Translations under genes and position numbers: made by a program | In this document: in pieces, positions 6,834 through 16,078 of the stretch | Layout of the letters: the number at the start of each line of letters is the position of its first letter | Position numbering within the stretch: position 1 is the first letter of the stretch | Source: Thermobacillus xylanilyticus | GTDB taxonomy: Bacteria; Bacillota; Bacilli; Paenibacillales; Paenibacillaceae | Reading direction: 5' to 3' | Assembly (NCBI RefSeq): GCF_907165215.1 | Contig: NZ_CAJRAY010000005.1 | Span: 806 to 42,793 of the forward strand | DNA length: 41,988 nucleotides | Notes under the pieces: generated by a model | Seen by the model: only the letters and a program-made list of their open reading frames with translations | What the model was told of the DNA's origin: nothing | Database searches by the model: none

Positions 6834-8134
6834 CAACGGACATGAAACGTTGGACGCCTGGCCGGCTGCTCCTTGCGCGGATCATCCGTTTCTGGCGGGA
6901 GCAGCTCCGGATCTGGAAGACGGTGGGGGACTGGACGGTCCTGCTGTACATCGTGGTGCCCGGGGGATGGATTCTGGGCGGGCTGTGGCTCGAGATGCTG
7001 CGCGAGCCTCCGGCGTGGCTTAAGGCGCTGCCGCCCGAACTCGCGCTGGTGCTCTTCGTGCTCCTGATGTTCGCGGGGCGGCTGCGCACGTTTCTGGAAG
7101 AGGCGGATGTCTTGATCCTGCTGCAGCGGCCGAGCTGGATCCGGACGCTCAGGCTGGGCGGCGCCGTCTACACGCTGGCCGTTCAGGCGGTCACGACCGC
7201 CCTGCTGTTCACGCTGCTGCTGCCGTGGCTCAGGCTGCACGACGCCTTCGATGCGGGAGGCCTCGTGCTGTGGGCCGTCTTCACGCTGGCCTGCCGATTG
7301 CTTACGGCCGCGGTCGTCCGGCTGGCCGCCTCGCGGCTGCGCGGATGGAAGCTGTGGACGGCGGACACCGCCCTTGCTTGCGCGTTGATCGCGTTCTACG
7401 TGACGCCCGTGCTGACGGCGGACGGCAGCCTTGCGGTGATGGGCTGCTGTACGGCGATTGCGTTCGCCATGTGGGCGGCTGCCATCGCCTGTGTGCTGCG
7501 AAGGCGCAGCGGGTACGAGGCGGATCTGGCGGCGGAGCGGCAGGCCCGGGCGGCTTCGGCAGATTTTCTGCTCTCCGCCGTCGTGGAGAAGAAGCCGGTG
7601 CCGAAGTGGAAACGGCCGGCGCTGTTTCCGCGTTCGGGGCGCATCCTGCGTTCTTCCGATCCCGGCGCCATGCTGGCCGAGATGCGGATCAAGTCGTTCG
7701 CAAGGCAATTTCGGCATTTGGGGCAAGTTTTCCGGCTCCTCGCGATCTCGACTTTTGCGCTTGTTTCCGTGCCGGGGTGGCTGTCGCTCATCCTGGCGGC
7801 GCTGCTGATGATGTTTCTCGGCTCCTGGATGCAGCGGGAGTGGCGGGAATGGATGGACGAACCGTTCATCGCGCAGTTCCGCTGGGAGGAGGCGGCGATC
7901 CGGCGCGGCGCATCGCTGTCGCGGTTCTGGCTCGTGCTGCCGGCGGCCGCATGGTTCGCGGCCGTCGCCGGCTGGCAGTTCGCCGGCTGGGCGGGGCTGC
8001 TCCCGGCCGTTCCGGCGGGCGTCGGGCTGTGGGCGCTGATCAACGCGGCAATGATGGATCTCGCCGTCACGAAGCGCCGGAGCGGCGCCGGGGAAACCGG
8101 GGATGCGGAGGTCCGGGAAACGCCGGAAAGTTGA
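6830..8134 (+). CDS. EcsB-like ABC transporter permease
   Basis: This 434-residue polytopic membrane protein has hydrophobic segments near residues 36-56, 69-90, 108-137, 145-165, 180-220, 300-330 and 360-405. A basic cytosolic loop at about 220-295 carries KKPVPKWKRPALFPRSGRIL. The N-terminal RIIRFWREQLRIWKTVGDWTVLLYIVVPG resembles EcsB. The ATGA overlap with the upstream ATPase gene makes these the two halves of one exporter. In Bacillus, EcsAB affects protein secretion and intramembrane proteolysis; whether this pair does the same is inference. No EcsC-like gene follows. Confidence 0.82.
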   Translation: MTTDMKRWTPGRLLLARIIRFWREQLRIWKTVGDWTVLLYIVVPGGWILGGLWLEMLREPPAWLKALPPELALVLFVLLMFAGRLRTFLEEADVLILLQRPSWIRTLRLGGAVYTLAVQAVTTALLFTLLLPWLRLHDAFDAGGLVLWAVFTLACRLLTAAVVRLAASRLRGWKLWTADTALACALIAFYVTPVLTADGSLAVMGCCTAIAFAMWAAAIACVLRRRSGYEADLAAERQARAASADFLLSAVVEKKPVPKWKRPALFPRSGRILRSSDPGAMLAEMRIKSFARQFRHLGQVFRLLAISTFALVSVPGWLSLILAALLMMFLGSWMQREWREWMDEPFIAQFRWEEAAIRRGASLSRFWLVLPAAAWFAAVAGWQFAGWAGLLPAVPAGVGLWALINAAMMDLAVTKRRSGAGETGDAEVRETPES

Positions 8135-8261
8135 GTTAGACCGCACATGGCAGGACGGCGCGGGTGAAGAAGAATGGCGCGGGCTTGGGGCGGGTATGTT
8201 TTGCGCAGGATCGGGGAATGGTATAGCCGCCATCAAATCCACGACGGGAAGGAGCTTGAAC

Positions 8262-8552
8262 GTGGCGCGCGGCAATGGAGTCCGATTCGACTTTCCCGAT
8301 GAGCATCAGGCGGCCCTCGCGTTCTCCCTGTTGCAGGAGCTCGGATACGAACCGGAGCGGAACGGACGCGGGGTAAACATCCGCCTGGACGGCAACGACC
8401 TGGTCTCGGCGATCGAGATCGCTTCGGCGCACGGCGGCGAGCTGGCCGGAGCGGCGGGAACGAACGCGGAAGAATCGCTCACCTCGGCCTACGGCATCGA
8501 CGAAATTCCGATTCCGGCGCATGTGGTCGATCCGGATTGGCCGGATGCGTGA
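8262..8552 (+). CDS. Hypothetical small acidic protein
   Basis: The product is 96 residues, starting at GTG 8262 with GGAAGGAG (about 8247-8254) upstream. The frame extends upstream to 8103, but that would overlap the permease gene and lacks a binding site. The protein is acidic and soluble, without signal peptide or membrane segments. It begins VRFDFPDEHQAALAFSLLQELGYEP and has a second segment LVSAIEIASAHGGEL. This alternation of strand and helix could be a small alpha/beta domain. I do not recognise the family. The gene lies between the EcsAB-like pair and the sugar-sensor operon and has no obvious partner. Confidence 0.65.
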   Translation: MARGNGVRFDFPDEHQAALAFSLLQELGYEPERNGRGVNIRLDGNDLVSAIEIASAHGGELAGAAGTNAEESLTSAYGIDEIPIPAHVVDPDWPDA

Positions 8553-8707
8553 TGGTTGAGTGTGATGCGCAGGCAGTGAAATTCACGGTTCATCCGTTAC
8601 AGGGCCATGGCAGTCTCTCCCGCTGCAGATGATGAATGGGGAACGCATTCCGGTCGGGAGAGCGGATCATGGCTTTATTGTTTTTTTCGGTGGATGCGTT
8701 TGCAAAC

Positions 8708-8773
8708 AGGCGAAAACTGTCCCCCAAGGGTGAAAGCCATCGCCTTTGAAAAAGAGCGGGATTGGGATAAAAT
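8708..8773 (+). promoter_or_regulatory. Promoter and candidate YesN operator of the sensor operon
   Basis: Two direct repeats 20 bp apart, GCGAAAACTGTCCCC (8710-8724) and GTGAAAGCCATCGCC (8730-8744), abut a -35-like TTGAAA (8746-8751). A TAAAAT -10 box lies at 8768-8773, 16 bp from the -35. The second repeat ends 23 bp before the -10 box. The same repeat pair with the same -10 distance occurs at 13385-13448, before the transporter operon. A 20-21 bp direct-repeat arrangement next to -35 is typical for AraC-type activators. Confidence 0.65.
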
Positions 8774-8807
8774 AGATCAAATCGAACGGGCGCACGGAGG
8801 AGACCGG

Positions 8808-9842
8808 ATGGCAAGGGTTTGGTTGGCGGCTGTGTTTGTTGTTCTTCTCACTTTGGCAAGCGCTTGCAGTCCGACAGGGGATTATCAGATTCTCTACGAT
8901 CAGGACGAAGAACGATCCGCGAAGGAGCGGCATCCGGACCGTCAGTATACGATTGCGGTGGTGCCGAAACGGGAAGGCCTCGATTATTTCGAGGCGGCGA
9001 AGGACGGCGCGTTCGAGGCGGCCAAGGAGCTGGGGGTCAACGTTTTGTTCAGGGGGCCGGAGACCGCGGATGCGGACGCCCAGATCCGGGTCATCGAGGA
9101 GTTGATCGAACAGGACATCGATCTGTTGGCCGTATCGTCGAACGATCCGAAGAAGCTGCTGCCCGTCCTGAAGCGGGCATCGGACAACAACATCGCCGTC
9201 ATCACCTGGGATTCCGACACCGACGAGGAGGGCCGGGCCTTCTTCATCAACATGGTGGATCCCGAAACGCTTGGGCGCCACCTGATGGATACGCTGGCCT
9301 GGAGTACCGGGGAGCGGGGGAAGTTCGCGATCATGACCGGATCGCTCTCTGCCGCAAATCTGAACGAGTGGATGCACTGGATCAAGGTGCAGCAACAGGA
9401 ATACTACCCGAACATGGAATTGGTCGAAATTGCGGCCAACAACGACAGTTACGAGGAGGCGTATGCGTCGGCGGTCCGGCTGCTGGAAAGCCATCCCGAT
9501 CTTGCGGGCATCATCGGCAACTCGTCGGTCGGCCCGCCGTCGGCGGCGAAAGCGGTCAAGGAGGCGGGGAAGCAGGGCGAGGTGAAGGTGGTCGGCCTGT
9601 CGACCCCGAATCTCATGCGCGACGCCCTGCATGACGGCACCGTGCAGGTCATTACCCTGTGGAGCCCGAAGCGATTGGGCTATCTGACCGTCGCCCTCGG
9701 CAAAAACCTGCTGGACGGCACGCTGCCGTATGACGGCCAATTTGTCAACAAGGTCGGCAACGTCCGGGTCAAGGGGGACATGGTGATCATGGGAGAGCCG
9801 CTTGATTTCACGAAGGATAATGTGGACCAGTATGATTTTTGA
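8808..9842 (+). CDS. LsrB/RhaS-like sugar-binding lipoprotein, probable sensor subunit
   Basis: The product is 344 residues. A signal peptide ends in the lipobox LASAC with the lipidated cysteine at residue 20, so the protein is anchored outside the membrane. The rest is a two-lobed periplasmic-binding domain of the LsrB/RhaS group: IAVVPKREGLDYF, VITWDSDTDEE, GLSTPNLMRDALHDGTVQ and a C-terminal FTKDNVDQYDF. The WDSD aspartate and early lysine match LsrB ligand positions, but the LsrB Asp-Gln pair is replaced (NLNEW context), so AI-2 is not an obvious ligand. The start at 8808 has GGAGGAGA upstream. It is co-transcribed with kinase and regulator genes and overlaps the kinase start, which suggests a co-sensor like XylFII in the XylFII-LytS system. 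Confidence 0.85.
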   Translation: MARVWLAAVFVVLLTLASACSPTGDYQILYDQDEERSAKERHPDRQYTIAVVPKREGLDYFEAAKDGAFEAAKELGVNVLFRGPETADADAQIRVIEELIEQDIDLLAVSSNDPKKLLPVLKRASDNNIAVITWDSDTDEEGRAFFINMVDPETLGRHLMDTLAWSTGERGKFAIMTGSLSAANLNEWMHWIKVQQQEYYPNMELVEIAANNDSYEEAYASAVRLLESHPDLAGIIGNSSVGPPSAAKAVKEAGKQGEVKVVGLSTPNLMRDALHDGTVQVITLWSPKRLGYLTVALGKNLLDGTLPYDGQFVNKVGNVRVKGDMVIMGEPLDFTKDNVDQYDF

Positions 9843-11703
9843 ACGCATCCGCCGGCTGCGATTCCGCAGTTTCCGGCTCAGCACCAAGCTGATGATCACG
9901 TATCTCCTGCTCACCGTTGTCCCGATCTCCATTCTCGGCGCCATTTCCTATTATCAGTACAGGAAATCGATCGAACAGCAATTCGGCGAGCACATGCCGA
10001 GAACCTTGCAGCTGGCCAACATGGCCATTGAAAAGCGGATGGACGAATTCGCGAGTCTGCCCGATCTGATCTACAGTTCCAGCGAGATCATTTCGATTCT
10101 GCGCAAAGAGGACTACGGCAACCAATCCGAAAAGCTGCAGGACGAATTCATCGTGAACAACTATCTGACCCGGACTTACATCAACGGGAACAATCCCGAC
10201 ATTATCGGCGTGTTTATGGCGACGCCCGACCGGCTGTTCGCGAGCACGCGGATGAATTATGCGGGCACCGAGCCGGGGCAGCGGCACTTTGATCTCGGCC
10301 ACCCGCTGGACGAAAACGGCAACGCCAAACTGCTGTTCCCGAACGAACTCGATTTGCGTTTCGAGAACGGGCGTCCCTACCTGCTGTTGATGAAACAGAT
10401 GACCGATTTCGACAACCGGAGAAGCCTCGGCACGATGTTCCTGGCGATCCGGCTCGATTTCATCGAGAGCGTGCTGGGCGAACTGGAGAATCCGGAAGCC
10501 GCCGAAATGTGGGTCATGGACCGTGAAGGCGCGATCATCTACCATACGGATCAGACGAAAATCGGCGGCACCGATCCCCGGTTGGGCGAATATCCGGTTC
10601 TGAACGGCAGCTTCAAATCGTTCACGGGAAATGAACCCCGGGTCGTCAGTGTGAACCAATCGGACCGCTACCAGTGGGTGATCGCCCACAGCATCTCTTC
10701 CGCCGCCTTGACGGAGCGGACGGATTTTTACCGGAATGTCACCATTGTCGTGTTCATCGTTTTTGCCATCATCACGTCCGTGCTCTCAGTGATTCTGGCC
10801 CTGAATGTCTCGCGCCCGATCAAGCGGCTGAGCAGCCTGATGAAGCATGTGGAGCTGGGCAATTTCTCGGTCGATCTGAAAGCGAATTCCCGGGACGAAA
10901 TCGGGCTGCTGGCCCGCAGCTTCAATTCCATGATCGCGAAGATCCGCGAACTGATCCAGCAGAACTACTACATCGAAATCCGGCAGAAGGAAGCGGAGCT
11001 GTACGCCTTGCAGACGCAGATCAATCCCCATTTCATCTACAACACGCTGGAGACGATCGGCATGGCGGTGGAAGAAGAGGAAACCGAACAGGTCGTGCAT
11101 ATGGTGACGGTGATGGGGAGGATGCTTCGTTATTCGCTCGGCAACGATTCCCGGCTGGTGCGGATCGAAGACGAGGTGCAGCATGTCCGGGATTATCTTG
11201 TCATGCAGAAGTACCGTTTCGGCAGCCGCGTCGATTTCGACATCGCCCTGAATGTGGACGGATCCCGGCTGCACACGCCGAAGTTCATCCTGCAGCCGGT
11301 TGTGGAGAACAGCATCAAATACGGGCTGGAGTCCGTCCAAGGCGTGCGGATTGCCGTCGCGGTCAACCGGGAGTTCGGCGCCGCCAGCGGAAAACAAGAT
11401 ATCGTGTTCCGCATCCGGGACAACGGGCCGGGCATCGCGCCGGACAGACTGGCCGGGCTCCTGGCGACGATCCGTTCCAACAGCCTGGTCCACGGGAAGT
11501 CGGGTGTCGGGCTGAAAAATGTGCACGCCCGCATCGTCATGATGTTCGGCGGCGAATACGGGCTGCAGGTGGACAGCATCCACGGCGGCGGAACGGAGGT
11601 CATCATCCGGATTCCCGTCATCGAGTCGGCGGAAAGCGCCCAAGAACTTAACCAGGGAAGTGAGCGGCACCATGCAATCAATCCGAACGATCGTGGTGGA
11701 TGA
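9832..11703 (+). CDS. YesM/LytS-type sensor histidine kinase
   Basis: The product is about 623 residues. Transmembrane helix 1 is at about 20-42 and an extracellular Cache-like sensing region at about 43-300. Helix 2 is at about 305-327, followed by a HAMP domain (about 325-380). The His_kinase domain carries QINPHFIYNTLETIGM with the phospho-acceptor His near residue 400. The ATPase domain has NSIKYGLE (N box), IRDNGPGI (G1) and GVGLKNVHARI (G2). The start is uncertain: ATG 9832, ATG 9820 and TTG 9802 are all in frame, and GAAGGA at 9812 fits none ideally. The gene overlaps the lipoprotein gene upstream and the regulator gene downstream, a tightly coupled three-gene signalling operon. Confidence 0.92.
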   Translation: MIFERIRRLRFRSFRLSTKLMITYLLLTVVPISILGAISYYQYRKSIEQQFGEHMPRTLQLANMAIEKRMDEFASLPDLIYSSSEIISILRKEDYGNQSEKLQDEFIVNNYLTRTYINGNNPDIIGVFMATPDRLFASTRMNYAGTEPGQRHFDLGHPLDENGNAKLLFPNELDLRFENGRPYLLLMKQMTDFDNRRSLGTMFLAIRLDFIESVLGELENPEAAEMWVMDREGAIIYHTDQTKIGGTDPRLGEYPVLNGSFKSFTGNEPRVVSVNQSDRYQWVIAHSISSAALTERTDFYRNVTIVVFIVFAIITSVLSVILALNVSRPIKRLSSLMKHVELGNFSVDLKANSRDEIGLLARSFNSMIAKIRELIQQNYYIEIRQKEAELYALQTQINPHFIYNTLETIGMAVEEEETEQVVHMVTVMGRMLRYSLGNDSRLVRIEDEVQHVRDYLVMQKYRFGSRVDFDIALNVDGSRLHTPKFILQPVVENSIKYGLESVQGVRIAVAVNREFGAASGKQDIVFRIRDNGPGIAPDRLAGLLATIRSNSLVHGKSGVGLKNVHARIVMMFGGEYGLQVDSIHGGGTEVIIRIPVIESAESAQELNQGSERHHAINPNDRGG

Positions 11704-13312
11704 CGAGGCGTTCATTCGCCGGGGCATCGAGCGTCTGGTGCGGTCCTGCGGCGAACCGTTCGAGATCCTCTCCGGTTTCGACAACGGCAGGGACGCCCTG
11801 AATTACCTGCATGAAGTGAACGGCGCCGTCGATCTGGTCATCACCGACGTGAAAATGCCGGAGATGGACGGGGTGGCCTTCATCCGGGAAGCCAGAAAGC
11901 ATTACGATTTCTTCCCGCTCTTCATCAGCGGGTACGACGATTTCGAATATGTGCACGCCGCCATGCTGCACGGCTCGGTGGATTACTTCCTGAAGCCGAT
12001 CGACCGGGACCGGTTCCGCATCCGCATGGCGGAAATCCGCAAGCGGATCGCCGAGGCGCGCGAAAGCCGCTACCGGCTGGCCGACATGGAGAAGAAAGCC
12101 GAACGGCTGAAATCAGCGAGACAGACGCAGCTTCTGAAGGATGTCATGTCGACGGAAGCGGATTTGTCCCGCCTTGGCTATTGGGTGGAGGAATTTCCGG
12201 ATGGCCGCTATGTGCTCCTGAACATCGCGCTGGATGCGCTGCCGGCCAAGGCGAGGCATTATACCGACAAGGACTGGAAGGCTTACTCGTACGCCTTGGA
12301 GAACATCATAGACGAAATTACGAGAACCGCGCAGAAAGCTCCGTTTGCCGGCGGCTGGTGGTGGAGGGGGAACGCCGATCACTGGGTGCTGCTCCATGCG
12401 GGCCGATCCGCCGATCCCGGCTTTGTCGCGTCAGAAGCCTTCGCCGCTGCCGAGCAGTACTGCCGGGCGGTGCGGACCTACACCCCGTTCACCGTGTCCG
12501 TCGCCGTAAGCGACATGGTGGAAGACCTGTACCTGCTCCGCGAAGCGGGGCAGAGCACGATCGGCCTGCTCAACTATCGCCTCGTGTTCGGCGGCAACCA
12601 GGTGTTCACCTCCCGCCTCGTCGGGCAGACCGGCGCCTATTCGCTGGATGCCGTCGATCCGGGCTGCTACCGGACGGTCAAGCGGATCGTGCAGGCGGTC
12701 CGGCAGGCGGACGACGGGCAGGCCGCCGCCCTGTTGAACCGGTTCTTCGATGACCTCGCCAGACTGGAGTCGCCGCGGCTGATCCAGTGGCTGCTCCAGT
12801 ATTTGACGATCCAGATTCATGCCGTGTGGATGGAGCATGCGGAAGACATCGGAGCGGCGGATTCGCCGGAGGAGGAATTGAACCGGATCAAACTGGCGGC
12901 AGGCCTCGGCCAGATCAAGCAGGAAGTGAAACGGCTCGTGCTGCGGACGACGGACGCCATCCGGCAGCACCGCCGGGAAGACGCGGCCAAGCCGGTGGAA
13001 CTCGCAAAAGCCTGGATTCTGGAACATCTGGACGAGGAGATCACGGTCAAGAAGGTGGCGGATCACGTTTATCTGAATCCGACCTATTTCTGCAAATGCT
13101 TCAAGACGCAGACGGGCGAAACGGTGCTGGATTACGTCACGCGAATGCGGATGGAAAAGGCGAAGGACATTTTGCGGGACCGGAGTCTGAACCTGCAGGA
13201 CGTCAGCCGGCGGGTCGGCTATCAGGACGCCAAATATTTCAGCAGGCTGTTCAAACAGTGGCACGGCCTGTCGCCTTCGCAATACCGCGAGCGGCTGCGG
13301 CTGGAGACGTGA
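11672..13312 (+). CDS. YesN-type AraC-family response regulator
   Basis: The product is 546 residues. The receiver domain (1-125) has the acidic pair DDE at 10-12, the phospho-acceptor Asp59 in VITDVKMPEMDG, and a conserved lysine in FLKPIDRDR. A long central helical region follows. The C-terminal AraC-type double helix-turn-helix (about 440-545) has VKKVADHVYLNPTYFCKCFK and LQDVSRRVGYQDAKYFSRLFKQWHGLSPSQYR. The ATG at 11672 lies inside the kinase gene (32-bp overlap), with AGGGAAG upstream. It is presumed to be phosphorylated by the kinase next door and to act at the repeats at 8710-8744 and 13385-13419. Confidence 0.93.
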   Translation: MQSIRTIVVDDEAFIRRGIERLVRSCGEPFEILSGFDNGRDALNYLHEVNGAVDLVITDVKMPEMDGVAFIREARKHYDFFPLFISGYDDFEYVHAAMLHGSVDYFLKPIDRDRFRIRMAEIRKRIAEARESRYRLADMEKKAERLKSARQTQLLKDVMSTEADLSRLGYWVEEFPDGRYVLLNIALDALPAKARHYTDKDWKAYSYALENIIDEITRTAQKAPFAGGWWWRGNADHWVLLHAGRSADPGFVASEAFAAAEQYCRAVRTYTPFTVSVAVSDMVEDLYLLREAGQSTIGLLNYRLVFGGNQVFTSRLVGQTGAYSLDAVDPGCYRTVKRIVQAVRQADDGQAAALLNRFFDDLARLESPRLIQWLLQYLTIQIHAVWMEHAEDIGAADSPEEELNRIKLAAGLGQIKQEVKRLVLRTTDAIRQHRREDAAKPVELAKAWILEHLDEEITVKKVADHVYLNPTYFCKCFKTQTGETVLDYVTRMRMEKAKDILRDRSLNLQDVSRRVGYQDAKYFSRLFKQWHGLSPSQYRERLRLET

Positions 13313-13338
13313 ACGGGACAAATTCACAGGGCCAACGT

Positions 13339-13370
13339 GCGGCCAGGGCGATTTCGCCCTGGCCGCTTTG
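13339..13370 (+). terminator. Terminator of the sensor operon
   Basis: GCGGCCAGGGCG (13339-13350), loop ATTT, and CGCCCTGGCCGC (13355-13366) form a perfect 12-bp stem followed by TTTGCATTTT. It separates the signalling operon from the transporter operon and lies just before the candidate operator repeats. Confidence 0.8.
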
Positions 13371-13381
13371 CATTTTCCGAA

Positions 13382-13448
13382 AAGGCGAAGATCGTCCCCG
13401 GAAGGCGAAGGTTGTCTCCTGTCGCCTCGACCGGCCCTGCGGTATGTT
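13382..13448 (+). promoter_or_regulatory. Promoter and candidate YesN operator of the transporter operon
   Basis: GCGAAGATCGTCCCC (13385-13399) and GCGAAGGTTGTCTCC (13405-13419) are direct repeats 20 bp apart. A -10-like TATGTT (13443-13448) begins 24 bp after the end of the second repeat, the same distance as in the sensor operon. There is no recognisable -35 box, which fits a promoter needing an activator. The four half-sites of the two promoters give the consensus GCGAARRYYGTCCCC. Confidence 0.65.
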
Positions 13449-13488
13449 GTGGGAGGAACGCGAGTACGAGCGGAAACGGGGGATCGGG

Positions 13489-15006
13489 ATGGCGGAATTT
13501 GTGCTCGAACTTAACGGGATCACGAAAACCTTTCCCGGCGTCAAGGCGCTGGACAATGTCCATTTCCGGCTGAAGCCCGGCGAAATCCACGCGCTCATGG
13601 GCGAGAACGGAGCGGGCAAGTCGACGTTCATCAAAATCATCACCGGGGTGTACCGTCCGGACGAGGGCGACATGCTCGTGAACGGACGCAAGGTGGAGCT
13701 CAAGGGGCCGAGGCACGCGGCCGAACTCGGCATCGCGGCGATCTACCAGCATGTGACCTGCTATCCGGATTTGACGGTGACCGAGAACATCTTCATGGGC
13801 CATGAACGGGTCGAAAAAGGAACGCGAAGGCTGCTCTGGAAGGAGATGCACGAAGAGGCGCAGCGCCTGCTCGACGAGCTCGGAGCCGATTTCCATTCGC
13901 GAATGACGATGGGGGCGCTCAGCGTTGCGCAGCAACAGATTGTGGAAATCGCCAAGGCGCTGTCCGCCAACGCCAAGATCATTATCATGGACGAGCCGAC
14001 GGCGGCGCTCACCGTCAGGGAATGCGAGCAGCTGTACGCCATCACGGAACGGCTCAGGGCGGGGGGCGCGTCCATTATCTTCATTTCCCACCGCTTCGAG
14101 GACATGTACCGCCTCGCCGACAACGTGACGGTGTTCCGGGACGGGAAATACATCGGGACGTGGGGCGTGCACGACATCTCCAACAAAGATTTGATCGTGG
14201 CCATGGTGGGCCGCGAGGTGACGCAGCTTTTTCCGAAGAAGGAGACGCAGATCGGGGATGAAGTGCTGCGGGTGGAAGGGCTCGGGGCGACCGGGTACTT
14301 CGCCGACATCAACTTCAGCGTCCGCAGGGGCGAAATCGTCGGGCTGACGGGATTGGTCGGATCCGGACGGAGCGAGGTGTGCCAGGCGATCTTCGGGATC
14401 GGCCCGCGGGACCGCGGCAAAATCTACGTCGAAGGCCGCGAGGCGTCGATACGCCGTCCGGCGGACGCCATGGCGCTCGGAATCGGATATTTGCCGGAAG
14501 ACCGCCAGAAGCAGGGGCTGATCCTGAACTGGGAAATCGCCGGCAATATCACGCTCCCCGCCCTGCGGCGGCTGGCCCGGATGGGCTGGATCCGGAGGAA
14601 AGCGGAATGGTCCGTCGCCAAGATGCTGGCGGAAAAACTCGGCGTGAAGGCGACCGGAATATTCGACCTCGTCGGCTCCCTCTCCGGCGGCAACCAGCAG
14701 AAGGTGGTCGTGGCCAAATTGCTGACGTCGGAGCTGAAAGTATTGATCCTGGACGAGCCGACCAAAGGCGTCGACGTCGGGGCCAAATCGGCCATTTACG
14801 AAATCATCGGGGAGCTCGCGGCGCAAGGATACGGCATCCTGCTCGTTTCCTCCGAAATGCCGGAGGTGATCGGCCTCAGCGACCGGATCGTGGTCATGCG
14901 GGAAGGCCGGATTACCGCGATATTGGACCGGTCGGAAGCGACGCAGGAAACCATCCTGGAAGCGGCGATGGACGACAGCACCCGTGAAACGGGCGCATCA
15001 GCCTGA
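13489..15006 (+). CDS. Sugar ABC transporter ATP-binding protein (RbsA/RhaT/LsrA type)
   Basis: The product is 505 residues with two tandem nucleotide-binding domains, typical of carbohydrate uptake family 2. Domain 1 has Walker A GENGAGKS (38-45), signature LSVAQQQ and Walker B IIMDEPTAALT. Domain 2 has a degenerate Walker A (GLVGSGRS), signature LSGGNQQK and VLILDEPTKGVDVG; this asymmetry is normal for the family. The start at 13489 is preceded by a G-rich stretch (ACGGGGGATCGGG). An upstream in-frame ATG at 13444 would overlap the predicted -10 box, so it is unlikely. It is the first gene of the transporter operon and energises the two permeases that follow. Confidence 0.9.
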   Translation: MAEFVLELNGITKTFPGVKALDNVHFRLKPGEIHALMGENGAGKSTFIKIITGVYRPDEGDMLVNGRKVELKGPRHAAELGIAAIYQHVTCYPDLTVTENIFMGHERVEKGTRRLLWKEMHEEAQRLLDELGADFHSRMTMGALSVAQQQIVEIAKALSANAKIIIMDEPTAALTVRECEQLYAITERLRAGGASIIFISHRFEDMYRLADNVTVFRDGKYIGTWGVHDISNKDLIVAMVGREVTQLFPKKETQIGDEVLRVEGLGATGYFADINFSVRRGEIVGLTGLVGSGRSEVCQAIFGIGPRDRGKIYVEGREASIRRPADAMALGIGYLPEDRQKQGLILNWEIAGNITLPALRRLARMGWIRRKAEWSVAKMLAEKLGVKATGIFDLVGSLSGGNQQKVVVAKLLTSELKVLILDEPTKGVDVGAKSAIYEIIGELAAQGYGILLVSSEMPEVIGLSDRIVVMREGRITAILDRSEATQETILEAAMDDSTRETGASA

Positions 15007-15028
15007 TCCGGAGGAGTTGAGAAACACG

Positions 15029-16078
15029 ATGGCGGATAAACCGATGGCGCAGCAGGCGGCGCAGGCCGTTCCGTCGGGCGGGGCGGTGCGGCGCGCTTCG
15101 CTCAGCGTCCACATCATGCGGTTCCGGGAATTGGGCCTGCTGGGCTTCGTTGTCTTGCTCGCCCTGCTTGTGCAATGGCGGAATCCGAGTTTTCTGACGC
15201 TGGAGAACATCAACGATTTGCTGCGAAATGCCGCGATCCTGAGCATTCTGGCCCTCGGCATGATGCTGGTCATCGTCACGAGGGGGATCGACTTGTCCAT
15301 CGGGGCGACGCTGGCCCTGTCCGGCATGATCACCGCGCTGACGGTCAGCGCCAACCCGGGAATGCACCCGATGGCGGCGCTTCTTCTCGGAACGGCGATC
15401 GGGCTCGCATGCGGCTCGCTGCTCGGATGGTTCGTCGCGAGGCTCGGCATTCTGCCGATCATCGCGACGCTGGGCATGATGAACGTGTTCCGCGGACTGA
15501 CGTTTACGATCAGCGGCGGCAAATGGGTCAGCGCCCACCAGATGCCGGATTCCTTCACCGGCATCGCCACCGGCAGCATCCTGGGCATCAATACGCTGAT
15601 TTTCATCGCGATTGTGGCATACGCGGTGTTCCACTACTTCGTCAATCATACGCGAACCGGCAGGCAAATCTATGCGGTCGGCAGCAATCCGGAAGCCGCC
15701 GTCATCAGCGGCATTCCGAAGGAGCGGCTGCTGTGGCTCGTCTACGCGATCATGGGCGCGCTCTCGGGATTGTGCGGCGTGCTGTGGGTCGCCAAGTTCG
15801 CCTCCGCCCAGGGCGACACGGCCATGGGCTACGAGCTTACGGTCATCGCGGCGTGCGTGCTCGGCGGCGTCAGCATTGCCGGCGGAGTCGGGAAAGTGTC
15901 GGGCGTGCTGGTGGGATCGCTGCTCATCGGCATGCTGAACAACGCGCTGCCGCTGCTCAACGTGTCGCCTTTCTGGCAGACGGCCATCCAGGGCGGGATC
16001 ATCCTGCTGGCCGTGCTTGCCAACGTATGGGTGAAGCGGAGCGTCGACCGCAACCACCTGTTGAGGAGGAGGATCTAG
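15029..16078 (+). CDS. Sugar ABC transporter permease 1 (RhaP/LsrC type)
   Basis: This 349-residue integral membrane protein belongs to the BPD_transp_2 family, with about 8-10 hydrophobic segments. Conserved family motifs are MMLVIVTRGIDLSIG, TLGMMNVFRGLTF, YAVGSNPEAAVISGI and VLGGVSIAGGVG. The ATG at 15029 is chosen because GGAGGAG (15010-15016) precedes it; the frame opens further upstream inside the ATPase gene. The N-terminus has an extra hydrophilic stretch of about 30 residues. It pairs with the second permease to form a heterodimeric channel. Confidence 0.88.
   Translation: MADKPMAQQAAQAVPSGGAVRRASLSVHIMRFRELGLLGFVVLLALLVQWRNPSFLTLENINDLLRNAAILSILALGMMLVIVTRGIDLSIGATLALSGMITALTVSANPGMHPMAALLLGTAIGLACGSLLGWFVARLGILPIIATLGMMNVFRGLTFTISGGKWVSAHQMPDSFTGIATGSILGINTLIFIAIVAYAVFHYFVNHTRTGRQIYAVGSNPEAAVISGIPKERLLWLVYAIMGALSGLCGVLWVAKFASAQGDTAMGYELTVIAACVLGGVSIAGGVGKVSGVLVGSLLIGMLNNALPLLNVSPFWQTAIQGGIILLAVLANVWVKRSVDRNHLLRRRI

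Noticed and set aside
8808..9842. AI-2 receptor LsrB
   Set aside because: The overall similarity is clear, but the Asp-Gln ligand pair is not kept and no lsrK, lsrF or lsrG genes are nearby.
12787..13488. N-terminal extension of the sugar ATPase gene, since its frame is open back to 12787
   Set aside because: The extension overlaps the regulator gene and crosses a terminator and the predicted promoter. The ATP-binding domain begins right after the ATG at 13489.
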